DNA of 64,000 bases, from the NCBI RefSeq assembly GCF_024323335.1, contig NC_066584.1:428925319-428989318 (forward strand), in the 5' to 3' direction. The notes below the pieces were generated by a model. It was given only the letters and a program-made list of their open reading frames with translations. It made no database searches and was not told where the DNA came from. The position numbers and the translations under genes were made by a program. The first letter of the stretch is position 1. The number at the start of each line of letters is the position of its first letter. Shown here piece after piece: positions 1 through 10,935 of the stretch. The stretch comes from Lathyrus oleraceus (Eukaryota > Streptophyta > Magnoliopsida > Fabales > Fabaceae).

Positions 1-1010
1 TGTTGATGATGTATGATGATATGCATAATGCTATGAATGTATATATTATGCATGTATTTGTGAATGGACTGTTGTATGGCTTAGAGTGTGAGCATATGTC
101 CATTGTGAATTGTTGTTGATGCTGCATTGCTAGATGATTAGCGTGCATAGCATAGCCTTCGGGGCTGTAGCTAATTCCCATGGTGAGGAATTAGTGAGTG
201 AATCATTGTGGATTTGTTGTTGATGTTTGCATGCTAGATGATTAGTGTGCATAGTCTAGCCTTCGGGGCTGTAGCTAATTCCCATGGTGAGGAATTAGTG
301 AGTGAGTCACTAGGTCTCAAATGAGTGGGACTAGTGAGCTTAGTAGCCGTATCTGGAGGGATCGGTGAGCTTGAACTATATGTTCAAGAATAGTCGGTAC
401 CGCATGTGTGGAGTCTCATTGCATAATGTATGTATGGCGTATAATATGAATGGATGTATTCCAATATTATACGTGTGTTTGTGTTGTTGTGAAGTATGAT
501 TTGAGATTATACTTGTGCTTTATGTTGGTGTTGAGTATGATGTTGAGCTGATGTGTTGTTACTGATTGCATGTTGCGATTAGGGTGATTAATGTGTTAAA
601 TTACTTAACATGACATTATATTCTATAATGCTTATTATATTGATTGAGGAACTCACCCTTACAACTATTTTTCAGGTAACGAGAAATGAGTTGAGTAGAA
701 GCGAATGCTTGGAGTCTAGTGTAGTCTCCTTAGTGGGTCGTGCTCTGATAGATGTAACATCGGGATGGGATGTTTACCTTGTTGAATAATTTACATGTGA
801 ATGTTACATGTTTTACATGATTGAGGAGATCTCTATCCGTTGCGTTTTATGCAAATGTTTATGTTTTGAATTAATAAAAGAGCATGACCGTTATATGGTT
901 GAATGGTGTGAATATTATGTGTGACACCCTTGCATGGCATAATTACTCTGAATTGTTATATGTTTATTATTTTTAATTAAATATTTGGGGTATTTTAGAA
1001 GGGTGTTACA
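1..1010 (+). repeat. 5' LTR of Tekay element 1 (partial, U3 end missing)
   Basis: The segment matches 6482-7491 with a constant offset of 6481 bases and a single mismatch. It ends GGGTGTTACA directly before the primer site. The first ~930 bases of the LTR lie upstream of the window. A likely splice acceptor (TTTTTCAG at about 669-676) belongs to the LTR leader intron described for the 3' LTR. Confidence 0.95.
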
Positions 1011-1014
1011 TTAG

Positions 1015-1026
1015 TGGTATCAGAGC
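1015..1026 (+). other. Primer-binding site, initiator Met tRNA type
   Basis: TGGTATCAGAGC starts four bases after the 5' LTR. It is the usual plant LTR-element primer site complementary to the 3' end of initiator methionine tRNA. The same sequence recurs at the same place in element 2 (27136-27147). Confidence 0.93.
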
Positions 1027-1135
1027 ATAGTCGGTCGAGTCGAGTCGTAATTATTCTAATTCCCTTGTACGGTATAGGTGTTGTGTAACCCTATCAGTAC
1101 TTATTGTTTTAGTTTGTTTGGGTTTCAGAATAGAG

Positions 1136-4100
1136 ATGGCTGGAAGAGGTAGAGATGATGCTGCGATTGCTGAGGCTCTGGGTATGCTAGCTGGAGTACT
1201 TGGAGGAAATCCGAATGTTGTGGGAATGGGAGTTGCTCGTCAACTGAGTGAGTTCCAGAAGAACAATCCTCCAATGTTCAAGGGGGCATACGATCCAGAT
1301 GGTGCTCAGAAGTGGTTGAAGGAGATCGAGAGGATCTTCCGAGTAACTGAGTGTGCCGATAACCAGAAGGTCAGGTTCGGTACGCATATGCTGTCAAAAG
1401 AAGCAGATGACTGGTGGGTTGCTACCCGCACTGAGTTGGAAACTGCTGAGAATGCTGAAATCACTTGGGCTGTGTTCAGAGAGAGATTTCTGAGGAAGTA
1501 TTTTCCAGAGGATGTTAGAGGAAAGAAAGAGATAGAGTTCTTAGAGTTGAAGCAGGGTAACAAGTCTGTTACTGAGTATGCTGCTAAGTTCACAGAGCTG
1601 TCGAAGTATTATACTCCCTATAATGAGGTTGCTGGAGAATTTTTGAAATGTGTGAAGTTTGAGAACGGGTTGCGTCCCGAGATCAAACAGGCTATTGGAT
1701 ATCAGCGGATCAGAGTGTTTTCTGACTTGGTTGACTGTTGCAGGATTTTTGAACAGGATTCCAAAGCCAGAGCAGAGAGCTATCAGCAAAGGGTTGATAG
1801 GAAGGGCAAGAATCAGAATGATCGTGGAAAACCGTATGCAGCTGGCAAAGGTTTCCAGAAGCAGAGTGGGATGAAGAGGCCTAGTGGGGGAGACTCTAGT
1901 GCCCCTGCTAAGTGTTATAGATGTGGTCGGGCTGGACATCGTGTCCATGAGTGTACCAGTGCTGAGATGAAGTGTTTCAAGTGTGGCAAAGGTGGTCATT
2001 TGGCTGCAGAGTGTCGGTTGAAGACTGTAACCTGTTTCAACTATGGAGAGTTGGGGCATATCAGTCCACAGTGTCCTAAGCCGAAGAAAGAGAATCAGTC
2101 AGGAGGCAAGGTCTTTGCTTTATCGGGTTCTGAGACTTCTGCAGATGATCGTTTGATCCGAGGTACGTGTTATATTAATGGCTTTCCTCTTGTAGCTATT
2201 ATTGACACCGGTGCTACTCATTCCTTTATATCTTTGGATTGTGCTGTGAAACTTAAGTTAGAGATATCCGAGATGCTTGGAAGTATGGTGATTGATACTC
2301 CTGCGAAGGGTTCAGTGACTACTACTTCAGTTTGTTTGAATTGTCCTTTGAGTATTTTTGGTAGAGACTTTGGGATAGACCTTGTGTGTCTTCCATTAGT
2401 GCAGATTGATGTTATCTTGGGAATGAACTGGTTGGTGTTTAACCGAGTTTCTATCAACTGTTTTGATAAGACTGTGATATTTCCTGAGATTGAAGAAGGA
2501 AAGAGTTTATTTCTATCAGCCAAGCAAGTGAATGAGGAAGTATCTGATGGGGCAGAGTTGTTTATGCTGTTAGCGACTTTGGAGGCTAAAGATAAACTGG
2601 TGATTGGCGATCTAGCCGTGGTGTGTGATTTCCCTGATATGTTTCCGGAAGAGGTGAATGAATTGCCGCCAGAGCGTGAAGTTGAGTTTTCGATTGATTT
2701 GGTACCTGGTACTAGACCGATATCGATGGCTCCGTACCGTATGTCTGCTGTTGAGTTAACTGAATTGAAGAGTCAGTTGGAAGATCTGTTGGATAAGAAA
2801 TTTATTCGTCCGAGTGTGTCACCGTGGGGTGCACCAGTGTTATTGGTTAAGAAGAAGGAAGGTACTATGAGGTTGTGTGTGGACTACAGGCAACTGAATA
2901 AAGTGACGATCAAGAATCGGTATCCTTTGCCGAGGATCGATGATTTGATGGATCAGTTGGTTGGTGCAAGTGTGTTCAGCAAAATAGATTTGAGATCTGG
3001 GTATCATCAGATCCGTGTGAAAACTGAGGATATTCAGAAGACTGCTTTCAGAACAAGGTATGGACATTATGAGTATTCTGTAATGCCTTTTGGTGTGACT
3101 AATGCGCCTGGAGTATTTATGGAGTACATGAATAGGATTTTCCATCCGTACCTGGATCAGTTTGTTGTGGTGTTTATTGATGACATTTTGGTGTATTCGA
3201 AATCTGAAGAAGAGCATGCTGAGCATTTGAGAGTGGTTTTAGAAGTTCTACGAGAAAAGAAGTTATTTGCTAAACTCTCTAAATGTGAATTTTGGTTAGA
3301 AGAGGTTAGTTTTCTTGGTCATGTGATTTCAAGAGGTGGTGTTGCTGTTGATCCTTCTAAGATAGAAGCGGTATCTAAGTGGGAAGCTCCGAAGTCTGTT
3401 GCTGAGATTCGCAGTTTCCTGGGATTGGCTGGTTACTATAGGAAATTCATTGAGGGATTTTCTAAGTTGGCGTTACCGTTGACGATGCTGACCAGAAAGG
3501 GACAAGCATTTGTTTGGGACTCAAAATGTGAAGAAGGTTTCCAAGAGTTAAAGAGAAGGTTGACTACTGCTCCTATTCTGATATTACCGAGTTCGTCGGA
3601 ACCATTTGAGGTTTACTGTGATGCTTCATTGTTGGGTTTGGGTGGTGTGTTGATGCAGAACAAGCAGGTTATAGCTTATGCTTCGAGACAGCTGAGGGTT
3701 CATGAGAGGAACTATCCGACGCACGATTTAGAGTTGGCAGCTGTGGTTTTTGTTCTGAAGTTGTGGAGGCATTACTTGTACGGGTCGAGATTTGAGGTTT
3801 TCAGTGACCATAAAAGTTTAAAGTATTTGTTTGATCAGAAAGAGCTGAATATGAGACAGAGAAGATGGTTAGAATTTCTGAAGGATTATGACTTTGGTTT
3901 GAATTACCATCCGGGTAAAGCAAACGTAGTAGCTGATGCATTGAGTCGGAAATCATTACATATGTCTATGTTAATGGTTAGAGAATTGGATTTGATTGAG
4001 CAGTTTAGAGACTTGAGTTTGGTGTGTGAGAGTACTCACAATAGTGTTAAATTGGGAATGTTGAGGTTAACGAGTGGTATTCTGGATGAGATTAGAGAGG

Positions 4101-5506
4101 GTCAGAAATCCGATATGCTTTTGGTTGATAAGTTGACTTTAGTGAATCAAGGCCAAGGTGGTGAATTCAGAGTTGATGAGAATGGTGTTTTGAAATTTGG
4201 TAATCGGGTGTGTATTCCGGATGTTATCGAACTTAAGAAGAGTATTCTTGAAGAAGGACATCGTAGTGGCCTGAGTATTCATCCTGGAGCTACGAAGATG
4301 TATCATGATTTGAAAAAGTTATTTTGGTGGCCGGGAATGAAAAGAGAAATTGCGAGTTTTGTTTATTCCTGTTTGACTTGTCAGAAGTCAAAGATTGAGC
4401 ATCAGAAGCCGTCTGGGCTAATGCAACCGTTGGCTGTTCCAGAGTGGAAGTGGGATAGTATCAGTATGGATTTTGTTTCTGGTTTACCGAGGACAAGTAA
4501 GAATTGTGAAGCTATTTGGGTGATTGTTGACAGATTGACAAAATCGGCTCACTTCATTCCAATCAGAATGGATTATCCGTTGGAGAGATTAGCCGAGTTG
4601 TATATTGAGAAGATTGTAAGTTTGCATGGTATTCCGTCGAGTATTATTTCGGACAGAGATCCTAGATTTACATCAAAGTTTTGGGAAGGTTTGCAGAAGG
4701 CTTTGGGAACTAAGTTGAGATTGAGTTCTGCATATCATCCGCAGACTGATGGTCAGACTGAGAGGACGATTCAGTCATTAGAAGATCTTTTGAGGGCTTG
4801 TGTTCTGGAAAAAGGAGGTGCTTGGGATTGTTATTTGCCTTTGATTGAGTTTACCTACAACAATAGTTTTCATTCGAGCATTGGTATGGCACCGTTTGAA
4901 GCTTTGTATGGTAGGAGATGTCGGACACCTTTGTGTTGGTATGAGTCCGGTGAGAGTGCTGTGGTTGGACCGGAGATTGTTCAACAGACTACGGAAAAGA
5001 TTAAGATGATTCAGGAGAAGATGAGGATTGCTCAGAGTCGTCAGAAGAGTTATCATGATAAGAGGAGGAAGTCACTTGAGTTCCAAGAGGGAGATCATGT
5101 GTTCCTTCGTGTTTCTCCGATAACTGGTGTTGGTCGAGCTTTGAAGTCAAAGAAGTTGGCACCTCGATTTATTGGTCCTTATCAGATTTTGGAGAGGATA
5201 GGGGAGGTAGCCTATCATGTCGCTTTACCGCCGTCGCTTACGAATTTGCATGAGGTTTTTCATGTGTCTCAGTTGAGGAGGTACATCCATGATCCGTCGC
5301 ATGTAGTCCAAGTAGATGATGTACAGGTGAGAGATAACCTGACTGTTGAGACATCACCTATGAGGATCGAGGATCGAGAGTTGAAGCAGTTGCGGGGTAA
5401 AGAGATTGCCTTGGTGAAGGTAGCTTGGGGAGGACCAGCAGGTGGCAACGTGACTTGGGAACTGGAGAGTAAGATGAAGGAGTCTTACCCAGAGTTGTTC
5501 GCTTGA
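1136..5506 (+). CDS. Tekay gag-pol polyprotein, uninterrupted
   Basis: The retrotransposon polyprotein is 1456 residues in one frame. The start is the ATG at 1136 (reading MAGRGRDD); the frame is open a little upstream but without an ATG, and element 2 starts at the same codon. In order: a gag capsid region; three CCHC zinc knuckles at about residues 260-313; an aspartic protease with DTGA near 357; a reverse transcriptase with catalytic IDD at about 681-683; an RNase H with the first Asp near 829; and an integrase with H1042, H1049, C1079, C1082 and a D1112-D1173-E1209 triad. The last ~55 residues, with VTWELES near the end, are chromodomain-like and are expected to guide insertion into heterochromatin. 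The third knuckle reads C-x2-Y, so its second Cys is lost. Otherwise all catalytic residues I checked are present, so the enzyme part could be functional. Confidence 0.95.
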   Translation: MAGRGRDDAAIAEALGMLAGVLGGNPNVVGMGVARQLSEFQKNNPPMFKGAYDPDGAQKWLKEIERIFRVTECADNQKVRFGTHMLSKEADDWWVATRTELETAENAEITWAVFRERFLRKYFPEDVRGKKEIEFLELKQGNKSVTEYAAKFTELSKYYTPYNEVAGEFLKCVKFENGLRPEIKQAIGYQRIRVFSDLVDCCRIFEQDSKARAESYQQRVDRKGKNQNDRGKPYAAGKGFQKQSGMKRPSGGDSSAPAKCYRCGRAGHRVHECTSAEMKCFKCGKGGHLAAECRLKTVTCFNYGELGHISPQCPKPKKENQSGGKVFALSGSETSADDRLIRGTCYINGFPLVAIIDTGATHSFISLDCAVKLKLEISEMLGSMVIDTPAKGSVTTTSVCLNCPLSIFGRDFGIDLVCLPLVQIDVILGMNWLVFNRVSINCFDKTVIFPEIEEGKSLFLSAKQVNEEVSDGAELFMLLATLEAKDKLVIGDLAVVCDFPDMFPEEVNELPPEREVEFSIDLVPGTRPISMAPYRMSAVELTELKSQLEDLLDKKFIRPSVSPWGAPVLLVKKKEGTMRLCVDYRQLNKVTIKNRYPLPRIDDLMDQLVGASVFSKIDLRSGYHQIRVKTEDIQKTAFRTRYGHYEYSVMPFGVTNAPGVFMEYMNRIFHPYLDQFVVVFIDDILVYSKSEEEHAEHLRVVLEVLREKKLFAKLSKCEFWLEEVSFLGHVISRGGVAVDPSKIEAVSKWEAPKSVAEIRSFLGLAGYYRKFIEGFSKLALPLTMLTRKGQAFVWDSKCEEGFQELKRRLTTAPILILPSSSEPFEVYCDASLLGLGGVLMQNKQVIAYASRQLRVHERNYPTHDLELAAVVFVLKLWRHYLYGSRFEVFSDHKSLKYLFDQKELNMRQRRWLEFLKDYDFGLNYHPGKANVVADALSRKSLHMSMLMVRELDLIEQFRDLSLVCESTHNSVKLGMLRLTSGILDEIREGQKSDMLLVDKLTLVNQGQGGEFRVDENGVLKFGNRVCIPDVIELKKSILEEGHRSGLSIHPGATKMYHDLKKLFWWPGMKREIASFVYSCLTCQKSKIEHQKPSGLMQPLAVPEWKWDSISMDFVSGLPRTSKNCEAIWVIVDRLTKSAHFIPIRMDYPLERLAELYIEKIVSLHGIPSSIISDRDPRFTSKFWEGLQKALGTKLRLSSAYHPQTDGQTERTIQSLEDLLRACVLEKGGAWDCYLPLIEFTYNNSFHSSIGMAPFEALYGRRCRTPLCWYESGESAVVGPEIVQQTTEKIKMIQEKMRIAQSRQKSYHDKRRKSLEFQEGDHVFLRVSPITGVGRALKSKKLAPRFIGPYQILERIGEVAYHVALPPSLTNLHEVFHVSQLRRYIHDPSHVVQVDDVQVRDNLTVETSPMRIEDRELKQLRGKEIALVKVAWGGPAGGNVTWELESKMKESYPELFA

Positions 5507-5535
5507 GGTATGTTTTCGAGGACGAAAACTCTTTT

Positions 5536-5548
5536 AGTGGGGGAGAGT
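5536..5548 (+). other. Polypurine tract of Tekay element 1
   Basis: AGTGGGGGAGAGT lies directly before the 3' LTR start TGTAACACC and would prime plus-strand synthesis. The identical tract precedes the 3' LTR of element 2. Confidence 0.88.
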
Positions 5549-7491
5549 TGTAACACCCCGATAATAATAAAATAATTATTTAAATTGAGTTAATAAATTA
5601 TTTATTAATTTAGTTAAATAATTGGAAATTTTATTATTATTATTTTTGGATTATTATTATTATTCGGAAAATATATATATGTTGGAAATAAGAGAAAGAA
5701 TCCCATTTTTGGTAAAAAGAAAATTTCACGTGAAAACAGAGAAACGATCGTGAAAGAGGAAAAGGGCAAAGAGACAGAGCAAGGGCTGAAGGTTGAAGAG
5801 AGAAAAGCTTGGAGCTCAAAGATTTGCCGGATTAATCAGGTAAGGGGGGTTTATCATAGATTAATGGGTATTATGGGATAATATGTGATGGGTAGTGATA
5901 AGCCGTTAATTTGACCCTAATTGGGATTGTTGATGCTGAAGAATTGAATTGGATAAATTGTATTTAGACTGTAATTGAATCTGTGTTTGGGTTAGTTGTG
6001 AAATTCCGAACGTATAGCTTTTTACGGAATCGGAATCGGAGGTCTGGAAGTCCTCCAACGGCGGAAAATGCGGAGAATTCTGCATTCTGCCTTGTGTTAG
6101 CGCAGGAACTGCTGTGTTGTCTGCGTTAACCGGTTAACCCAGGGCGTTAACCGGTTAACACTGTTGCGAATTGTGAAATTGGTGCTGTTTTGCCTGCGTT
6201 AACCGGTTAACCCAGGGCGTTAACCGGTTAACACTGTTAATTTTTGGGCAGTGAGCGTGTTTTGCCTGCGTTAACCGGTTAACCCAGGGCGTTAACCGGT
6301 TAACACTGTTGCAGAGTGGAAAAATTGGCCTTTTAATGTTGTGTACATAATTGAGAGTTGGCCTATGTTGGCGTATGATGTAATAGGGATTATTCCCGCT
6401 GTTTTGAGCAGTATAGGTATTAGTAGAGTGTGCTAATACTGTGTTTAATTGATTTACATGATAATGATGTGTTGATACATGTGTTGATGATGTATGATGA
6501 TATGCATAATGCTATGAATGTATATATTATGCATGTATTTGTGAATGGACTGTTGTATGGCTTAGAGTGTGAGCATATGTCCATTGTGAATTGTTGTTGA
6601 TGCTGCATTGCTAGATGATTAGCGTGCATAGCATAGCCTTCGGGGCTGTAGCTAATTCCCATGGTGAGGAATTAGTGAGTGAATCATTGTGGATTTGTTG
6701 TTGATGTTTGCATGCTAGATGATTAGTGTGCATAGTCTAGCCTTCGGGGCTGTAGCTAATTCCCATGGTGAGGAATTAGTGAGTGAGTCACTAGGTCTCA
6801 AATGAGTGGGACTAGTGAGCTTAGTAGCCGTATCTGGAGGGATCGGTGAGCTTGAACTATATGTTCAAGAATAGTCGGTACCGCATGTGTGGAGTCTCAT
6901 TGCATAATGTATGTATGGCGTATAATATGAATGGATGTATTCCAATATTATACGTGTGTTTGTGTTGTTGTGAAGTATGATTTGAGATTATACTTGTGCT
7001 TTATGTTGGTGTTGAGTATGATGTTGAGCTGATGTGCTGTTACTGATTGCATGTTGCGATTAGGGTGATTAATGTGTTAAATTACTTAACATGACATTAT
7101 ATTCTATAATGCTTATTATATTGATTGAGGAACTCACCCTTACAACTATTTTTCAGGTAACGAGAAATGAGTTGAGTAGAAGCGAATGCTTGGAGTCTAG
7201 TGTAGTCTCCTTAGTGGGTCGTGCTCTGATAGATGTAACATCGGGATGGGATGTTTACCTTGTTGAATAATTTACATGTGAATGTTACATGTTTTACATG
7301 ATTGAGGAGATCTCTATCCGTTGCGTTTTATGCAAATGTTTATGTTTTGAATTAATAAAAGAGCATGACCGTTATATGGTTGAATGGTGTGAATATTATG
7401 TGTGACACCCTTGCATGGCATAATTACTCTGAATTGTTATATGTTTATTATTTTTAATTAAATATTTGGGGTATTTTAGAAGGGTGTTACA
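5549..7491 (+). repeat. 3' LTR of Tekay element 1 (1943 bp)
   Basis: It starts TGTAACACCCC and ends GGGTGTTACA, with short inverted ends. An AT-rich TATA-like stretch lies at about 5669-5679. Downstream are a consensus splice donor CAG/GTAAGG (GT at 5840-5841) and an acceptor TTTTTCAG (AG at 7155-7156), which would frame a 1317-base leader intron. Between them lie the conserved box AGCTTTTTACGGAATC (6016-6031) and the palindrome array at 6124-6310. A pair of near-identical segments containing GTAGCTAATTCCCATGG sits at about 6601-6790. Confidence 0.95.
6124..6310 (+). repeat. Palindrome array in the LTR, three double units
   Basis: Three tandem units each hold two copies of the perfect 14-base palindrome GTTAACCGGTTAAC, the two copies separated by CCAGGGC. 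The palindrome contains GGTTAA, the core of GT-box (trihelix factor) sites, in both directions. Element 2 LTRs carry four such units. The array lies inside the predicted LTR intron. Confidence 0.95.
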
Positions 7492-7494
7492 CGG

Positions 7495-8946
7495 GTGATG
7501 ACCTTAATCCCATATTTTGAAGAGATTACATTTGAATATATTCCACGGGAAGAGAATCAGTTGGCAGACGCCTTAGCTACCATGTCATCTATGTTCAGAG
7601 TCAGATGGGGCAGCGAAGCTCCCATGATTACCATTGGACGGTTAGATGAACCAGCACACTGTTATGAACTTAACACTGAGGGAGTACGGGAAAAACCTTG
7701 GTTCCACGAAGTAAAAAGATATTTAGAAGCTCAGGAATACCCTGAAGGGGCATCCATCAATGACAAAAAATTCCTGAGGAAGTTCTCCGCTAAATTCTTT
7801 CTGAGTAATGGAGTATTATACAAACGTAATCATGATTCAACTTTGCTTCGCTGTGTGGATAAAAAGGAAGCAGAAAGGATTATGGAAGACATGCATGACG
7901 GTATTTTTGGGACTCATTCTAATGGACATACAATGGCCAAGAAGATTCTGAGATCAGGGTATTATTGGTCTACCATGGAAGCTGATTGCCACCATCACTC
8001 CAGAACCTGTCATAAGTGCCAGATCTATGCGGATAAAGTACATGCACCTCCTGCTCCATTGAATGTGTTGACAGCACCTTGGCCTTTTGCAATGTGGGGC
8101 ATTGATATGATTGGAGAGATTAAACCTACGGCTTCTAATGGACATCGCTTCATCCTTGTCGCTATTGATTACTTTACAAAGTGGGTAGAGGCCGCCTCAT
8201 TTGCTTCTGTCACCAAGAATGTGGTGGCACGGTTCATCAAGAATAGCCTTATTTGTCGATATGGCATCCCTGAAAGAATTATCACTGACAATGGTACTAA
8301 TTTGAACAACAAGATGATTACTGAACTCTGCACGCAGATCAAAATTAAACACCATAACTCCTCTCCGTACCGGCCAAAGATGAATGGCGCCGTAGAGGCT
8401 GCTAATAAGAACATCAAGAAGATCATACAAAAGATGACAGTAACGTACAAAGACTGGCATGAGATGTTACCGTTTGCTCTCCACGGTTATCGCACTTCAG
8501 TACGCACTTCGACAGGGGCAACTCCTTTCTCTTTAGTCTACGGAACGGAAGCTGTTTTGCCAGTGGAAGTTCAGATTCCCTCTCTAAGGATCATGAAAGA
8601 GGCGGGTTTAAGCGAGGATGAATGGATTCAGACTCGACTCGATCAGATAAACTTGATTGATGAGAAGAGACTTGCGGTTGTTTGTCACGGGCAGATATAT
8701 CAGAAGCGCATGACCCAAGCATTTAACAAAAGAGTCAAGAGACAGGTGTATCAAATTGGCAACTTGGTGATCAAGCGTATCATTCTACCACAAGGGGATC
8801 CCAGAGGCAAGTGGACTCCCACATACGAAGGGCCATTTGTGGTTAAGAAGGTATTCTCTGGTGGAGCCATGATACTTGCTACAATGGATGGCGAAGACTT
8901 CCCGCATCCTGTGAACGCGGACATAATTAAAAAATACTACGCATAG
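7495..8946 (+). CDS. Ogre/Tat integrase (5' end cut by Tekay insertion)
   Basis: The frame is open for 483 codons but has no real start: it begins at the border of the Tekay insertion with a GTG. It opens with an RNase H-like tail (PREENQLADALATMSS), then the integrase zinc-binding region with HSNGH and CHKCQIY, then the DDE core with GIDMIGE, ITDNGTN and NGAVEAANKN carrying the catalytic D, D and E. It ends with the C-terminal domain (GKWTPTYEGPFVVKK). No stops or frameshifts interrupt this part, so the Ogre copy was fairly young when it was hit. The upstream gag, protease and RT lie outside the window. Confidence 0.92.
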   Translation: MMTLIPYFEEITFEYIPREENQLADALATMSSMFRVRWGSEAPMITIGRLDEPAHCYELNTEGVREKPWFHEVKRYLEAQEYPEGASINDKKFLRKFSAKFFLSNGVLYKRNHDSTLLRCVDKKEAERIMEDMHDGIFGTHSNGHTMAKKILRSGYYWSTMEADCHHHSRTCHKCQIYADKVHAPPAPLNVLTAPWPFAMWGIDMIGEIKPTASNGHRFILVAIDYFTKWVEAASFASVTKNVVARFIKNSLICRYGIPERIITDNGTNLNNKMITELCTQIKIKHHNSSPYRPKMNGAVEAANKNIKKIIQKMTVTYKDWHEMLPFALHGYRTSVRTSTGATPFSLVYGTEAVLPVEVQIPSLRIMKEAGLSEDEWIQTRLDQINLIDEKRLAVVCHGQIYQKRMTQAFNKRVKRQVYQIGNLVIKRIILPQGDPRGKWTPTYEGPFVVKKVFSGGAMILATMDGEDFPHPVNADIIKKYYA

Positions 8947-10177
8947 CAGAGACCCGCTAGGTCGATGTACCTAGGCAAAAGTAAGGGCATCCCGGCGAAC
9001 CAAAAGGGTTCGGGCAAAAATTAGGGATAAATATATAAAGACGTATACCCGGCAAGTCGGAAACCTGAAAAGGCGGCTTGGGCAAAAAAGGGTATCCCGG
9101 TGGACTGAAAACCTGAAAAGGCGGTCCAGGCAAAAATTAGGGATTAAAGCGTATGACTATATCCCGTTCCCTGTCAGCTTCAACCAAGTTCAAGGAACTG
9201 AACAAGCCAATCACTTCTATCCGCCAGCAGGAGATGAGATGCTCGAAGACATGATGACAGTAGTGGAATTAAAATCAATAGGACTTTCTCTGCATAGCTT
9301 TCTCTTTGTGTTCTTGACAATTTCCTCTTACTAGGATTTTTGTCTCCTTGTACACAGATTGCCTGTTCATAGGCCCTCTTTCAAAAATCAATGCAATTTT
9401 ATTTCACTTTTACTCTTCTGTTTTGTTTGCATAAATGTCCATTGATTTGATTTGAATTAATATATGCATTTGAATATGATCAATGTTTATCAAAATACAT
9501 GCATGGAATGGCAATAGCAATTACTACCCGAATTCAGGATCAAGGAGAAGGTCTAACCATGCTTCCAATGAATCCGCTACCAATCTTATTCTCCCCAGCA
9601 AGCTTGTTTTTCCTCAGGAGAAATTGGCATTATTCCCCGGGCAAAGCCAGCTATTTCCCAGAAGAAGTCGATATCATCAGACAGATTGATCCTCTCTTCC
9701 ATCTCCAGTCAGGCTCTGTTGAATATTTCCACCATCAGACCGAAATCAACAACCCCCTGCCGAGAAAGGGTCATCATTACAAGTATCTCCAATCAGTAGA
9801 TGGGGATTTATTTTCCCCAGTAGAGTCTCCAAGAAGAACTTCTCATACGCATAACTCATTCATTACATCATTTCACAGCATACGCATGCATACAACATTC
9901 GCATTTATTTCTTGGCATAACACGAAACATCTCATGCATCATGACATAGCATGAAGCTAACGTTTCTGGGCAGGTTAATTATCCTCCTGATATAGTCAAA
10001 GTAAAAGGTTCATTCAGACATACGCCTTTATCAATTATGTACAAAAGTTCGGATACGTATTCCAGAACAACACTCCGATATCCTCCTAACGATGGCATCT
10101 TTAAGCTCATCCCAGACATTTATTGCAAGTACAACATATACAGATATCATCAGATACAGCCTAACATACGGTTCATT
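8947..10177 (+). other. Ogre/Tat 3' non-coding region, first part
   Basis: The non-coding spacer follows the integrase stop. The first 200 bases hold several short related blocks with CCCGGCGAA, GGGCAAAAATTAGGGAT and AACCTGAAAAGGCGG, which look able to fold and are common in this lineage. Two short overlapping open frames at 9483-9954 have no recognisable domain and are most likely chance. No host gene is seen. Confidence 0.75.
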
Positions 10178-10935
10178 CTGATTCAGCCCAACATATGATT
10201 CCTTCAACTATTTCAAGACGGTCTAATGTGCGACCCAATTAGACCTTCGTCTCCTCAGATGCTACCTAGTGTACGGTACATTTCTGAAGTGTAGTCTAGT
10301 GTACGACTACCCCCTTTTTTATCATCAGATTCAGCCTAATGGACGGCTCAGTCTGCTCAGATACGGTCTAATGTACGACCCAATTTGACCTTCGTCTCCT
10401 CAGATGCTACCTAGTGTACGGTACATTTCTGAAGTGTAGTCTAGTGTACGACTACCCCTTTTTTTTTATCATCAGATTCAGCCTAATGGACGGCTCAGTC
10501 TGCTCAGATACGGTCTAATGTACGACCCAATTTGACCTTCGCCTCCTCAGATGCTACCTAGTGTACGGTACATTTCTGAAGTGTAGTCTAGTGTACGACT
10601 ACCCCCTTTTTTATCATCAGATTCAGCCTAATGGACGGCTCATTCTGCTCAGATACGGTCTAATGTACGACCCAATTTGACCTTCGTCTCCTCAGATGCT
10701 ACCTAGTGTACGGTACATTTCTGAAGTGTAGTCTAGTGTACGACTACCCCTTTTATCATCAGATTCAGCCTAATGGACGGCTCATTCTGCTCAGATACGG
10801 TCTGATGTACGACCCAATTAGACCTTCGTCTCCTCAGATGCTACCTAGTGTACGGTACATTTCTGAAGTGTAGTCTAGTGTACGACTACCCCTTTTATCA
10901 TCAGATTCAGCCTAATGGACGGCTCATCCTGCAAC
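10178..10935 (+). repeat. Tandem repeat, unit 142-147 bp, about five copies
   Basis: Full units start at 10321, 10468, 10613 and 10755 with ATCATCAGATTCAGCC. A diverged copy precedes them and a partial one follows from 10897. Unit lengths are 147, 145, 142 and 142 bases; the difference is mainly the length of a C/T run. Each unit contains the submotif CTAGTGTACG several times. Diverged fragments of the unit continue to about 11240. Tandem arrays in the 3' untranslated region are known for Ogre/Tat elements and can seed satellite DNA. Confidence 0.93.

Larger units (their letters stand above)
1..7491 (+). mobile_element. Tekay-type Ty3/gypsy retrotransposon, element 1 (5' LTR cut by window edge)
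   Basis: This is a chromovirus-like LTR retrotransposon. Its order is the partial 5' LTR (1-1010), an initiator-Met-type primer site, one gag-pol frame, a polypurine tract and a complete 3' LTR of 1943 bp starting TGTAACACCCC and ending GGGTGTTACA. The two LTRs can be compared over 1010 bases and differ at one position (T at 556, C at 7037), so the insertion is recent. The element sits inside the integrase gene of an Ogre/Tat element, which resumes at 7492. The five bases after the 3' LTR are CGGGT; the matching target copy lies outside the window. The polymerase order (PR-RT-RH-IN) is gypsy-type. The Tekay assignment rests on recognition of the protein and is not confirmed by a tree. Confidence 0.93.

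Noticed and set aside
1118..1135. Start of the Tekay polyprotein at 1118
   Set aside because: That codon is TTG; the first ATG in frame is at 1136 and agrees with the start in element 2.
1187..2059. Open frames on the - strand opposite Tekay gag
   Set aside because: They are shadows of the gag-pol frame and recur at the same place in element 2 (27429-28182).
9483..9954. Two overlapping open frames in the Ogre 3' region
   Set aside because: No domain, different frames, and they lie in the non-coding spacer after the integrase.
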